From: Sphingomonas psychrolutea
GTDB lineage: Bacteria > Pseudomonadota > Alphaproteobacteria > Sphingomonadales > Sphingomonadaceae
DNA: 64,000 nucleotides
Assembly: GCF_014636175.1 (NCBI RefSeq)
Contig: NZ_BMDW01000003.1
Coordinates: 62,001-126,000, forward strand
Direction of reading: 5' to 3'
Of this stretch, positions 25,358 through 33,992 are shown piece by piece (the first letter of the stretch is position 1; each line of letters opens with the position of its first letter). A model generated the notes under the pieces. The model saw only the letters and a list, made by a program, of their open reading frames with translations. It was not told the DNA's origin and did no database searches. Position numbers and translations under genes: made by a program.

Positions 25358-27832
25358 TCAGGCAGCTTGCGATACAAGCCGGTTAAGCACCGGTTGGCCA
25401 CAATCGGGCACATCGAACAAGATCGCGGCAAGCGCGACCCCCGCGATCGGCTTGGCAATGACGTGATTGATCCCGATTGCGGCGAACCGCTCGCGCTCGA
25501 CCGAATCCGGCGCAGGCCATAGCAATGCGGTGATGACATCGTGCGCGGCGAGCGCCTTCAACGCCGCGTCCACATCCTCCGCCGCCTTGATCGTCGCGTC
25601 GTCGATCAGCACGCGCGACACGCGACCCGCCTTGATCTGCGCCAAGGCATCTTCGATGTTCGACGCGAACAGGACGGTTCCTGCGCGCGCCTGCAGCACA
25701 GCGCGCAACATCGCGCGCGAGATCGGATTGCGGTCCATAATCAACAGCGCGTCCGACTCCGGCGCATTCTCCCCCGCCGTACCTTGCGGTGCCGCGGCGA
25801 GCAGCAGCGGAATTTCCAGCGTGAACGTCGTCCCCGCATCGGGCGTGCTCGCGACCCGGACGTCGCCGTCCATCGCCTGGGCAAGGTTGCGGCAGATCGC
25901 CAGCCCCAGCCCGGTCCCGCCGAACTTGCGCGTCGTTCCGGCATCGACCTGGCGGAACGATTCGAAAATGATGTCGAGCTTGTCGGCCGGGATACCAAGT
26001 CCGGTATCGGCCACCGCGAGCGACAGCGTCGTGTCGCTGGCATACGCCCGCAGCGTTACGTCGCCGGTCGCAGTAAATTTCAGTGCGTTGGACAGGAGGT
26101 TGAACGCGATCTGACGGATCCGCGCAGGGTCTCCTTCGATCATCGCCGGTGCCCCCTCCAGATCGAGCGTGAAGGTCAGCCCCTTGCCCTTGGCTTGTTC
26201 CTCCCACATCCGGCAGACATCGCGCAATGTCGCCTTCAGGTCGAACGGCACGCGCTCGATCGTGAGATTACCCGTCTCCATCTTTGCGACATCGAGAATA
26301 TCGTCGACCAGCGCGCGCATTGTGATCCCGGCCCCGTGCACCACACCGATCCGGTCGCGCAGTGGCGCGCTCAGCGTCGCGTCGGCGAGCATGACTTGCG
26401 TCATGCCGAGAATCCCGTTGAGCGGTGTGCGGATTTCATGGCTGGTCGTGGCGAGGAACTCGGTCTTGGCGGCCAGCGCCTTGCCGAGCGCGGCGTTGGT
26501 CAGTCCGAGATCGACGTTGGCGGCGCGCACTTCGTTGCGGCTGCGGCGGATGGTGATCAATCCGAAGACGAGCATGGCGACGATGATCAGCGCGATGACA
26601 GCGAGTCCGACGAAAATCTGCTGCTGTGTGCGCGCGCGCTGCTTCGCGTCCTCGATGTTGCGCTGCAATTGCGCGCGCTTCAGTTTTTCAATGTTCAATT
26701 CCTGATTGGCGAAATCGAATCGCGCAGCGGCGAGCGCGGTGTTGGCCGAGGCCGCCAGCGTCGAGGTCTTGTCATCGAATTTCTTGAGCGCTTCGAGATG
26801 GAGCAGCGCTTGCCCCTGATTTCCGGCTTGTTTAAAAATGTCGTACGCGGTCTTGTGCCCCTCGCGCAGGTCTAGCGTCGAACTTTCGGTGGTGGCGCTG
26901 CTGAATGCGCGGCGAATCAAGCGCTCGGCTTCCGGCAATCGCCCGTGCAACCGCGCCGACCAAGCCGAAAGAACGAGGAAATGCGCGCGCGACGTTGCTG
27001 CGCCATCTCTGGGCAACGCTCGAAATCCGAGCGCAATCGTTCGATCGGCATCGTCGATCTGCCCTGCCATCAACTGCCCGCGCGCAATGTTGCGAAGCGT
27101 CTGACCCTCCAGATTGGGGCTGTTGAGTGAGCGCGCGACATCCAAGGCCTGGCGAAATTCGATTTGAGCTTCGGGAAACCGCTTCAGTTCCTGCAGAGAA
27201 ATTCCACGGTTTGTGTAGACTGAGAAAAGCAGTTGCTGGTCGGCTTTATACACATCGAGCGCTTGCTTGAAGTACCTTAGCGCATTCTCGTGGTCATCCG
27301 CCTCCGTGTAGAGGACACCGATCAATACTAACGCGATCGCCTGGCTGCGTGTCTCGCCGATCGAACGAAATACATCATGAGCTTGTTGATAGGCAGCCAA
27401 GGCGCCCGCAACGTCGGCACGGGCAGTCATCAACCCACCACGCGACAACAGCAGATCGCCGTTCAATTTGGTGGCAGCGCCCGTGGTCGCGACCAATTTG
27501 ATGGCGTTATCGATCAACGGTGCGGCTCTAGCGGCGTTGTTCAGGCGGACATAAGCTTCGCCCTGCAACCACTGCGCGGTGGCGATCGCGATCGTTCGTG
27601 GTCGCCCCTGCATGTTTCCAGCGACTTGCTCGGCTGTTCTCGCCTGCACGATCGTTTGCGCAGGATCGATCAACATTTTCGCTCTGGCATCGCCGACCAA
27701 CGACTCGAACCTTACATTTACCGCCTCGCTCGATAGCGCCGGTGCAGGAGATGCGGCGAGCCCTGCCCCGACACAAACGAGCAGCATGGTCGCAAATGCG
27801 CGGAGGAAGAGGCGCCTCATGATCCTGACCAT
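25358..27832 (-). CDS. TPR-sensor histidine kinase with degenerate receiver domain
   Basis: An 824-residue membrane kinase. After a signal/membrane segment (about 5-30) comes a long TPR region (about 40-390), probably periplasmic. A membrane helix follows (about 405-428, VGLAVIALIIVAMLVFGLI). The HisKA domain carries the phospho-His in TTSHEIRTPLNGILGM. The ATPase domain has NLLSNALKF, DTGLGIP and GGTGLGLAIC. The C-terminal receiver-like domain (about 690-810) keeps an Asp (VLIDD) and Lys (IAKP) but has MD for the DD pair and lacks the Thr. A second Met at residue 5 is an alternative start. The next gene is a receiver protein. Confidence 0.88.
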   Translation of the reverse strand: MVRIMRRLFLRAFATMLLVCVGAGLAASPAPALSSEAVNVRFESLVGDARAKMLIDPAQTIVQARTAEQVAGNMQGRPRTIAIATAQWLQGEAYVRLNNAARAAPLIDNAIKLVATTGAATKLNGDLLLSRGGLMTARADVAGALAAYQQAHDVFRSIGETRSQAIALVLIGVLYTEADDHENALRYFKQALDVYKADQQLLFSVYTNRGISLQELKRFPEAQIEFRQALDVARSLNSPNLEGQTLRNIARGQLMAGQIDDADRTIALGFRALPRDGAATSRAHFLVLSAWSARLHGRLPEAERLIRRAFSSATTESSTLDLREGHKTAYDIFKQAGNQGQALLHLEALKKFDDKTSTLAASANTALAAARFDFANQELNIEKLKRAQLQRNIEDAKQRARTQQQIFVGLAVIALIIVAMLVFGLITIRRSRNEVRAANVDLGLTNAALGKALAAKTEFLATTSHEIRTPLNGILGMTQVMLADATLSAPLRDRIGVVHGAGITMRALVDDILDVAKMETGNLTIERVPFDLKATLRDVCRMWEEQAKGKGLTFTLDLEGAPAMIEGDPARIRQIAFNLLSNALKFTATGDVTLRAYASDTTLSLAVADTGLGIPADKLDIIFESFRQVDAGTTRKFGGTGLGLAICRNLAQAMDGDVRVASTPDAGTTFTLEIPLLLAAAPQGTAGENAPESDALLIMDRNPISRAMLRAVLQARAGTVLFASNIEDALAQIKAGRVSRVLIDDATIKAAEDVDAALKALAAHDVITALLWPAPDSVERERFAAIGINHVIAKPIAGVALAAILFDVPDCGQPVLNRLVSQAA

Positions 27833-27877
27833 GCCCGTAAAGTCGTTAAAGCCTCGCTAAACTGACGACCATACCCC

Positions 27878-29320
27878 TCAGGCGCTTTTCCAGAACGTCG
27901 CCGGGCGCTTGAACATCGATTGGCGCGGGTCCTCGACCGGGCGCAAAATATCGTCGCGCAGGAACTGCCGGAACGCGTCGATCGAAATCGGGCGGCTGAT
28001 CAAATAGCCCTGGATCATGTCGCAGCCCATTACCGACAGCAACGCCATTGCGGCCTGCGTTTCCACGCCCTCGGCCGTCACTTCCATGTCGAGCGCATGG
28101 GCCAAATCGATCGTCGAGCGGACGATCAGCGGATCGCGATTGCTGCTGGTCAATTGCAGCACGAACATCTTGTCGATCTTGAGTTCGCGCGCCGGGAGTT
28201 GCTTCAAATAAGCCAGCGACGACAGTCCGGCACCATAATCGTCGATCGCGATGGTGATGCCTTGATCGGCGAAGATCTGCAGGTTCGCGATCGCGCATTC
28301 CGGATCGCGAATAACCGCCGTTTCGGTGATTTCGAACCCGATCTTCGCATTCGCCGTGCGCATCTTTTCGCAGGCTGCATCGACAAACGCCTTGTCACCC
28401 AGCAACTGACCCGAAATATTGACAAAAATCGTCAGATCATGGCCGTCCGCGGCCAGCGTCCGCTGGTCGCGGATCACTTCGTCGAGCGTCCAAAGCGTCA
28501 GCGCCGAAATCTGCCGCGCTTCTTCGGCGACCGTGATGAAATCTCCCGGGAGGATGAGGCCACGCAGCGGATGCTGCCACCGCACAAGCGCCTCGGCGCT
28601 CGCAATCGCTTGTTTGCGGACGTGCAGCTTGGGCTGATATTGCAGAAACATCTCGCCATTCGCGATCGCCAGGGGCAATTCGCGCGTGAGGGTCAGGCGA
28701 TCGAACGCCGGCGTACCGATCGACAAGTCGCGCAAGACGCTGCTTTGATCATGTCGCGCTTGCTCCAACGCGCCTTCTGCTTCCTCGACCAACCGGACAT
28801 CCTCGGTCAGGCCAAGCGGCGCACCGACACCGCCGATCGCAATTTCCATCGCGCAAAGCGCCTGGTCGAGATCGAACGGCGCAATCATCGCCCCGCGAAG
28901 CCCGGCATTGGCGACTTCGAGATCGGCAAACGTTGCGCCGTCGAACGATACTTCGATCGTGGCGCGGCCGACGACCATCGTAGCCGCAGCAGGCAGCGTC
29001 GCAACGATCCGCTGTTCGAGATCGAGTACGAGCGCATCGCCGCGCGATCGACCGATAAGACGGCGCAATATTGCAAAATTTGTGATTTCGACAAGGGCAA
29101 TGAATTGCCACGTCGAATCTTGCGCGGTGCCGCCCGGTTCCGACGGCGCACCGGCCATCTGCGAACGACGGGCATGCCCGCCGCCGCGACGCGCTATCGG
29201 ACTGGAAAACCGCAACCCGCCCAGATCAGCATTCGGTGTAGCCGGACGCGCTTTCGCCGGTCGGCGCGATGCCGTTCGTGGATGCGGGGCCGATGCCATG
29301 AGAACCGCGATACGCCGCAA
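27878..29320 (-). CDS. EAL domain c-di-GMP phosphodiesterase with degenerate GGDEF
   Basis: About 480 residues. The N-terminus is basic and low-complexity. Residues about 70-205 look like a GGDEF domain without the GG(D/E)EF signature (VGRATIEVSFDGA at that place). The EAL domain (about 220-465) has SAEALVRWQHP, NISGQLL, FEITETAV, IDDYGAGLSSLAYL, KIDKMFV, EGVETQ and the Gln/Arg end GYLISRP. The metal-binding and catalytic residues appear intact, so it probably hydrolyses c-di-GMP. The start is uncertain: Met8 and Met54 are alternatives. It lies 46 bp upstream of the kinase gene on the same strand. Confidence 0.85.
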   Translation of the reverse strand: MRRIAVLMASAPHPRTASRRPAKARPATPNADLGGLRFSSPIARRGGGHARRSQMAGAPSEPGGTAQDSTWQFIALVEITNFAILRRLIGRSRGDALVLDLEQRIVATLPAAATMVVGRATIEVSFDGATFADLEVANAGLRGAMIAPFDLDQALCAMEIAIGGVGAPLGLTEDVRLVEEAEGALEQARHDQSSVLRDLSIGTPAFDRLTLTRELPLAIANGEMFLQYQPKLHVRKQAIASAEALVRWQHPLRGLILPGDFITVAEEARQISALTLWTLDEVIRDQRTLAADGHDLTIFVNISGQLLGDKAFVDAACEKMRTANAKIGFEITETAVIRDPECAIANLQIFADQGITIAIDDYGAGLSSLAYLKQLPARELKIDKMFVLQLTSSNRDPLIVRSTIDLAHALDMEVTAEGVETQAAMALLSVMGCDMIQGYLISRPISIDAFRQFLRDDILRPVEDPRQSMFKRPATFWKSA

Positions 29321-29445
29321 GGCTTCAACGAAGCGTTAAATCCGTTTTCGCTGCCTGCGGAAGCCACGGATATGCGGTTGCTTTGTGCTTAAGATTCCAT
29401 TAAGAATCTCGGGTACTCGCCTGAGTGCACAAGGGAGAAACCGTG

Positions 29446-29499
29446 ATGTTGAAGTTCATCCTGAATCTGGTTTACGGCGAAACTTCGCGCCCCTGGTAA
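29446..29499 (+). CDS. possible 17-residue small ORF
   Basis: ATG 29446 (or GTG 29443) follows GGGAGA by about 8 bases and opens a 17-codon frame ending TAA 29497. The product would be MLKFILNLVYGETSRPW, with a hydrophobic N-terminal half. A terminator-like hairpin 130 bases downstream on the same strand suggests a short plus-strand transcript. It is the only plus-strand signal set in this gap; expression is inferred. Confidence 0.35.
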   Translation: MLKFILNLVYGETSRPW

Positions 29500-29628
29500 A
29501 CCGTTCCTCGACCCGATGCGGAACCAATTTGGTCGAAATTCGAGCGAGTTGCATCCGTATCGGGTCGAAATTTCCCTGAAATTCAAGTTCACACCCGTCG
29601 CCACCGTTAGCGCTGCGACTTGGTCACC

Positions 29629-29655
29629 GTCCCGATTCGGGACTCTCGCATTTTT
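29629..29655 (+). terminator. terminator-like hairpin in the EAL-argE gap
   Basis: GTCCCGATTCGGGAC (29629-29643) folds as a 5- to 7-bp stem, and a T-run TTTTT (29651-29655) follows after seven bases. No plus-strand protein gene of normal size precedes it, so it would end a small RNA or the 17-codon ORF transcript. Confidence 0.45.
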
Positions 29656-29730
29656 CTAGTTCGAGTTGTAAAACCAGCTTTAAATTTAAAACGCGAATGC
29701 CCGACGGGTAGCGTTGATTTCAACGGCAAA

Positions 29731-30897
29731 TCACACCATCGCCTCATAGAGCCGCGTCATGAACGCGGCACCGCGCTCGAATTGCGTAATTTCCATATAT
29801 TCGTCGGCTTGATGCGCCTGCTCGATCGACCCCGGTCCACAGATGATCGTCGAAAAGCCAGCACCCTGAAATTGCCCTGCTTCGGCAGCATAAGCGGCCG
29901 CGCGAGCGGGTCCGTTATCGCCGGCCAGCCGGCGCGCGAGTTGCTCGGCCGCACCACCGGGTTCGGGCGCGAAGGACGGGGTGGCCGAACGGCGTAGCAC
30001 CTGGACCCCGGCATCGGCGAAGTGCCGCTTCAGCGCAACATCCTCCCCCGCGCACGCAGCCAGAAACGGCGCAATGATCGCATCGGGATCCTGTCCCGGC
30101 GGCGTGCGCAAATCGAACACGAAACTGCATTCGCGCGCCAGGATGTTGACGGCGGTTCCACCCTGCATCAGCCCGATCGTCAGCGTGGCATGCGGCGGGT
30201 GGTAGAGCGACGTTGGATCGCCATGATCCGCCAACACGCGCGCCAGATCGCGCAGCTGCGCCATCAGTCCGACCGCGACCATATTGGCGGACACGCCGAG
30301 ATGCGTGAGGCTCGAATGCGCCTCATGCCCCGTGACCGTTACGCGCCACGTTGAGATGCCCTTGTGCCCGCTGACCACTTCCATATTGGTCGGCTCCCCG
30401 ACAATGACGGCAAGCGGCGCGGGGAGCTCGGTGACCAACTCCCGGATCATCGACGGCGCGCCGAGACAACCGACTTCCTCGTCATACGAGAACGCCAGAT
30501 GCAGCGGGCGCGCGGTCGTCCCTCGCGCAAAAGCTGGAACCACTGCAAGCGCGAGCGCGAGGAACCCCTTCATGTCGCACGTGCCGCGCCCGTACAGGCG
30601 CTCACCACGGCGGGTCAGGGTGAACGGATCGCTGCTCCACGCTTGCCCGTCGACCAGCACGACATCGGTATGCCCCGACAACACCACGCCACCCATGACC
30701 GCAGGCCCGACGGTCGCGTACAGATTGGCTTTGGTCCCATCGGCATTGGCGACGCGCCGGGCAGACAGGCCATGTCCGGTCAGGAAGGCCTCGACATAGT
30801 CGATCAGTTTCAGGTTCGAATCGCGCGAGGTGGTATCGAACGCGATCAGCGCTTCGAGATGCGTCAGCGCGGCGGCGCGCAAATCATTGGTATCCAT
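29731..30897 (-). CDS. argE: acetylornithine deacetylase (M20 peptidase family)
   Basis: A 388-residue M20 metallohydrolase from ATG 30897. The two-zinc site is visible in LSGHTDVVLVDGQAW, GRGTCDMKGFLA and SYDEEVGCLGA, plus the bridging glutamate. The sequence fits ArgE, which releases ornithine from N-acetylornithine in arginine synthesis. A dimerisation domain begins near KGISTWRVTVTGHEAHSS. The longer frame upstream overlaps the NodT gene end and is not used. It lies downstream of the efflux operon on the same strand but is probably separately expressed. Confidence 0.88.
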   Translation of the reverse strand: MDTNDLRAAALTHLEALIAFDTTSRDSNLKLIDYVEAFLTGHGLSARRVANADGTKANLYATVGPAVMGGVVLSGHTDVVLVDGQAWSSDPFTLTRRGERLYGRGTCDMKGFLALALAVVPAFARGTTARPLHLAFSYDEEVGCLGAPSMIRELVTELPAPLAVIVGEPTNMEVVSGHKGISTWRVTVTGHEAHSSLTHLGVSANMVAVGLMAQLRDLARVLADHGDPTSLYHPPHATLTIGLMQGGTAVNILARECSFVFDLRTPPGQDPDAIIAPFLAACAGEDVALKRHFADAGVQVLRRSATPSFAPEPGGAAEQLARRLAGDNGPARAAAYAAEAGQFQGAGFSTIICGPGSIEQAHQADEYMEITQFERGAAFMTRLYEAMV

Positions 30898-30935
30898 CGC
30901 TTCGACCCTTATGCCCGAACAACGCCGCACGCCAG

Positions 30936-32405
30936 TCACCCCGCCTTGGCTTCGTCCCATCCGCCGCCGATCGCCTTGAACAAAGCGGCGGTATCCTGCC
31001 GCAATCGCGCATCGCTCGCGACAAGCTGTTCGCGCGCGCTCAGCACGGTGATCTGCGCATCGATCAGCGCATTCTGCGCGACGAAGCCGGTGCGATATTG
31101 CGCGTCAACCGCATGCGCCGTCGCCGCGGCATCGGCGACCGCCCGCGTCAGCGCGGCATTGCGCCGCCGCTCGGCATCGATCCGCGCAAGCGGGTCTTCA
31201 ACATCGCGCAGCGCGCCGAGCACAGTCGCCTTATAGCGCAGATAGGCCTGCTCACGATCTTCCTTGCGCAGGCCGACCGTGGCCTTGCGCCGCCCCCAGT
31301 CGAGCAATGGGAAGCTGACCCCGGCAACGCCGCTCGCCTGAAGGCTGTCCCGCGCCAGCAAAGACGCGAGCGAGGTCGAAAGGAATTCGGCCATCCCGGT
31401 CAGCTTGAACTTCGGATACAAATCGGCAACGGCAACGCCGATGTCCGCGGTGGCGGCCGCCAATTGCCGCTCCGCCGCGCGAATATCGGGCCGACGCCGC
31501 AGCAAATCGGACGGCAGACCGGCGGGTACGACCGGAACCGACGCCAATGTCGGCGGTGGCGCGATCAATTCCGCGGTCAGGCTTTCCGGCTCGGCCCCGA
31601 GCAAGATGCCGAGTGCGTGGATTCGCACGCGCGTATCAGCACGCAGCGGTTCGAGCCGCGCCTCAAGGCTGGTGATCGACTGGCGCTGCCGCGTTACGTC
31701 GATTTGCGGGCTCAACCCCACCTTTGCGACATTGCCGGCGATCTCGAGCGCCCGGCGCTGGCGACCGAGCTCGTCCTCGACCACCGCGCTCTGCGCTTGA
31801 TCCAGCCGCAGCGCGAAATACGCCTGCGCCACTTCGGCCCCCAGCGTCACCGCGGCATCGCGCTGCGACCACACCGCCGCATCGCTCCGCGCCAGCGCCC
31901 CTTCGACGCCGCGCCGCCCGCCGCCGAACAGATCGATCTCCCAGCTCGCGTCAAAGCCCGCCGCATAGGTGGTGATGCCGCTTCCCGGCAGTGCGATCCC
32001 ACCGCCCGATCCGTTCCCGCTCCCGCCTGAAAACAGGCTGGCGAGCGAGGAGAAGCCGGCATTTTTGCTGAATTCGACATGGCTGACATTGCCGAGCGCA
32101 TCGACCGTCGGCCGGCCGACCGCATAAGCCGCGATTTCCTGCAACCGCGCCTGCCGCACGCGCGATGCCGCGATCGCGACAGTCGGGCTGTCTTTCAAAG
32201 CCCGCTCGACCAGCGATATCAGCGTCGAATCGCCAAACGCCGTCCACCACCGCGCCGGATCGACGCCCGTGCCCGCTCCGGCGCCCTGCGGCTCGGCAAA
32301 GCTCGGCGGCACGGCCAGGGTCGGCGCCTGATAATCCGGTCCGACGGTGCAGCCGGCCAACAGCGTCGCCCCGATGAGCGCCGTTGCCACAAACGAACGG
32401 GTCAA
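30936..32405 (-). CDS. NodT family outer membrane efflux lipoprotein
   Basis: A 489-residue TolC-like outer membrane factor. The TTG start at 32405 overlaps the emrB stop as TTGA, has GGAGG 9 bases upstream, and gives a clean lipoprotein signal (LTRSFVATALIGATLLAGC, Cys19). TVGPDYQAP after the Cys is typical of NodT-type proteins, as are the paired outer membrane efflux helices. It forms the outer channel for the EmrAB pump of the same operon. Confidence 0.88.
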   Translation of the reverse strand: MTRSFVATALIGATLLAGCTVGPDYQAPTLAVPPSFAEPQGAGAGTGVDPARWWTAFGDSTLISLVERALKDSPTVAIAASRVRQARLQEIAAYAVGRPTVDALGNVSHVEFSKNAGFSSLASLFSGGSGNGSGGGIALPGSGITTYAAGFDASWEIDLFGGGRRGVEGALARSDAAVWSQRDAAVTLGAEVAQAYFALRLDQAQSAVVEDELGRQRRALEIAGNVAKVGLSPQIDVTRQRQSITSLEARLEPLRADTRVRIHALGILLGAEPESLTAELIAPPPTLASVPVVPAGLPSDLLRRRPDIRAAERQLAAATADIGVAVADLYPKFKLTGMAEFLSTSLASLLARDSLQASGVAGVSFPLLDWGRRKATVGLRKEDREQAYLRYKATVLGALRDVEDPLARIDAERRRNAALTRAVADAAATAHAVDAQYRTGFVAQNALIDAQITVLSAREQLVASDARLRQDTAALFKAIGGGWDEAKAG

Positions 32406-33991
32406 TGTCCCACGCCTCCACCACTGCCACCGGCCTTGCCGGGGCGCATAAAGAATACGAGCGGTGCCACGCACAGCACCACGATCATCAACGCGTGAAA
32501 CACGTCGAGGAACGCGAGCATCGCGGCCTGTCGCTGCACCGTCTGGTACAGGATCGCGAGCGGGGTGGTCGCATCGCCGAACGCGCCCTGCGCCTGCTGC
32601 ATCCAGTCGTTGTAATTGGGATTCAGCGGGTTGAGCGGAGCGACGAGATTGGACTGGTGCCGCTGCAATCCATGCGACAACAGCGTCTGCGAGATCGAAA
32701 TGCCGATCGATCCACCCAGATTACGCGCAATATTGAGCAAGCTCGACGCCTGCGCCGTCTTGTTTTGCGGCAGGCCGACATAGGCGACCGCGTTGATCGG
32801 CACGAACAGAAACGGCAACCCCATCGCCTGGAACAGCCGCGCGATCGCCGCGTCGTGGAAGGTGATATCGGCGTTAAGGTGCGTCATGTTCCACAGTGCG
32901 AACGCCTGGACGAGCAACGCCGGGAACAGCAGCAGCCGCACATCGACCTTGCCCGACAGCCGCCCCGCAAACGGCACCGCCGCCAGCGTCGCAAGCCCAC
33001 CGAGCGTCAGCGCCAACCCGGCCTGGAACGACGTATAGCCCAGCACTTGCTGGAGCATTTGCGGGATCAGCTGAGTCGTGCCGAACAGGATCATGCCGGT
33101 CACCGCCATCATCAGCAGCGTAAGCGAAAGATTGCGGCTTTTAAGCAATTTCAGGTCGATCACCGGATCGTCATTGTTGAGCTCCCACAGCACCAGCGCG
33201 ATCAGCGAGACGGCCGAAATCGTCGCTGTGGTGATGATGAAGCTGCTGGCGAACCAATCTTCGCGCAAGCCCCGGTCGAGCGTATATTCGAAAAAGCCCA
33301 GCCCGAGCACGATCAGGATGATCCCGATATAATCGACGCGGATGCCGCGTTTGAGCAGCTTGGCGCGGTCGTCGGTGACGGCCTTGGACTCATCGACGAA
33401 CAGATTGACGAGAAACAGCGACGCGATCCCGATCGGCACGTTGATCAGGAACACCCAGTGCCAGCTCGAATTCTCGGTGATATACCCGCCGAGCGTCGGC
33501 CCGAGCACCGGGCCGACCACGACGACGATCGCGAACGCCGCAAACGCCATACCGCGCAAGCGCGGCGGGAAGGTGTCGGCGAGGATCGACTGTTCGACCG
33601 GGGCCAGCCCACCGCCGCCAATCCCCTGCAGCACGCGCGCAATGACCAGCGTCGTCAGATTGGGCGCGAGCCCGCACAGCAACGATGCCAGCGTGAACAG
33701 CGCAATCGAGATCATGAAATAGCGTTTTCGCCCGATCACGTCCGACAGCCAGCCGCTGATCGGGATGATGATCGCGTTGGCGACGAGATAACTCGTCAGC
33801 ACCCACGTCGCCTGATCGTTCGAAATCGACAGACCGCCCGCGATATGATCGAGCGCGACGTTGGCGATCGAGGTGTCGAGCACTTCCATGAAGGTCGGGA
33901 TCGAGATCACCGCCACGATCAGCCACGGGCTATAATTGCCCGCTGCCGACCGCGAAGGACTCCAGCCATCCTGCGCGGCCGCAGACGCCAT
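32402..33991 (-). CDS. emrB: DHA2 family multidrug efflux permease
   Basis: A 529-residue major facilitator transporter of the DHA2 (14-helix) group, EmrB-like. Motifs include LDTSIANVALDHIAGGL near the first helix, SGWLSDVIGRKRYF, and RVLQGIGGGGLAPVEQS. It exports hydrophobic drugs with protons through EmrA and the outer membrane factor. It starts one base after the emrA stop and overlaps the next gene by TTGA. Confidence 0.92.
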   Translation of the reverse strand: MASAAAQDGWSPSRSAAGNYSPWLIVAVISIPTFMEVLDTSIANVALDHIAGGLSISNDQATWVLTSYLVANAIIIPISGWLSDVIGRKRYFMISIALFTLASLLCGLAPNLTTLVIARVLQGIGGGGLAPVEQSILADTFPPRLRGMAFAAFAIVVVVGPVLGPTLGGYITENSSWHWVFLINVPIGIASLFLVNLFVDESKAVTDDRAKLLKRGIRVDYIGIILIVLGLGFFEYTLDRGLREDWFASSFIITTATISAVSLIALVLWELNNDDPVIDLKLLKSRNLSLTLLMMAVTGMILFGTTQLIPQMLQQVLGYTSFQAGLALTLGGLATLAAVPFAGRLSGKVDVRLLLFPALLVQAFALWNMTHLNADITFHDAAIARLFQAMGLPFLFVPINAVAYVGLPQNKTAQASSLLNIARNLGGSIGISISQTLLSHGLQRHQSNLVAPLNPLNPNYNDWMQQAQGAFGDATTPLAILYQTVQRQAAMLAFLDVFHALMIVVLCVAPLVFFMRPGKAGGSGGGVGH

Positions 33992-33992
33992 C

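Larger units (their letters stand above)
29321..29730. other. 410-bp gap between the EAL gene and argE
   Basis: The stretch is locally AT-rich compared with the rest. It holds a possible 17-codon ORF on the plus strand (29446) and a terminator-like hairpin (29629), described separately. An imperfect repeat of TTAAGATTC and TTAAGAATC lies at about 29388-29409. A minus-strand frame at 29389-29604 has no family features. Otherwise I see nothing. Confidence 0.6.

Noticed and set aside
27920..29392. 490-codon plus-strand open frame
   Set aside because: It is antisense to the EAL gene, which has intact catalytic motifs; the plus-strand product has no recognisable domain.
29389..29604. 71-codon minus-strand ORF in the EAL-argE gap
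   Set aside because: No Shine-Dalgarno, no family features, and it runs against the better supported plus-strand signals.
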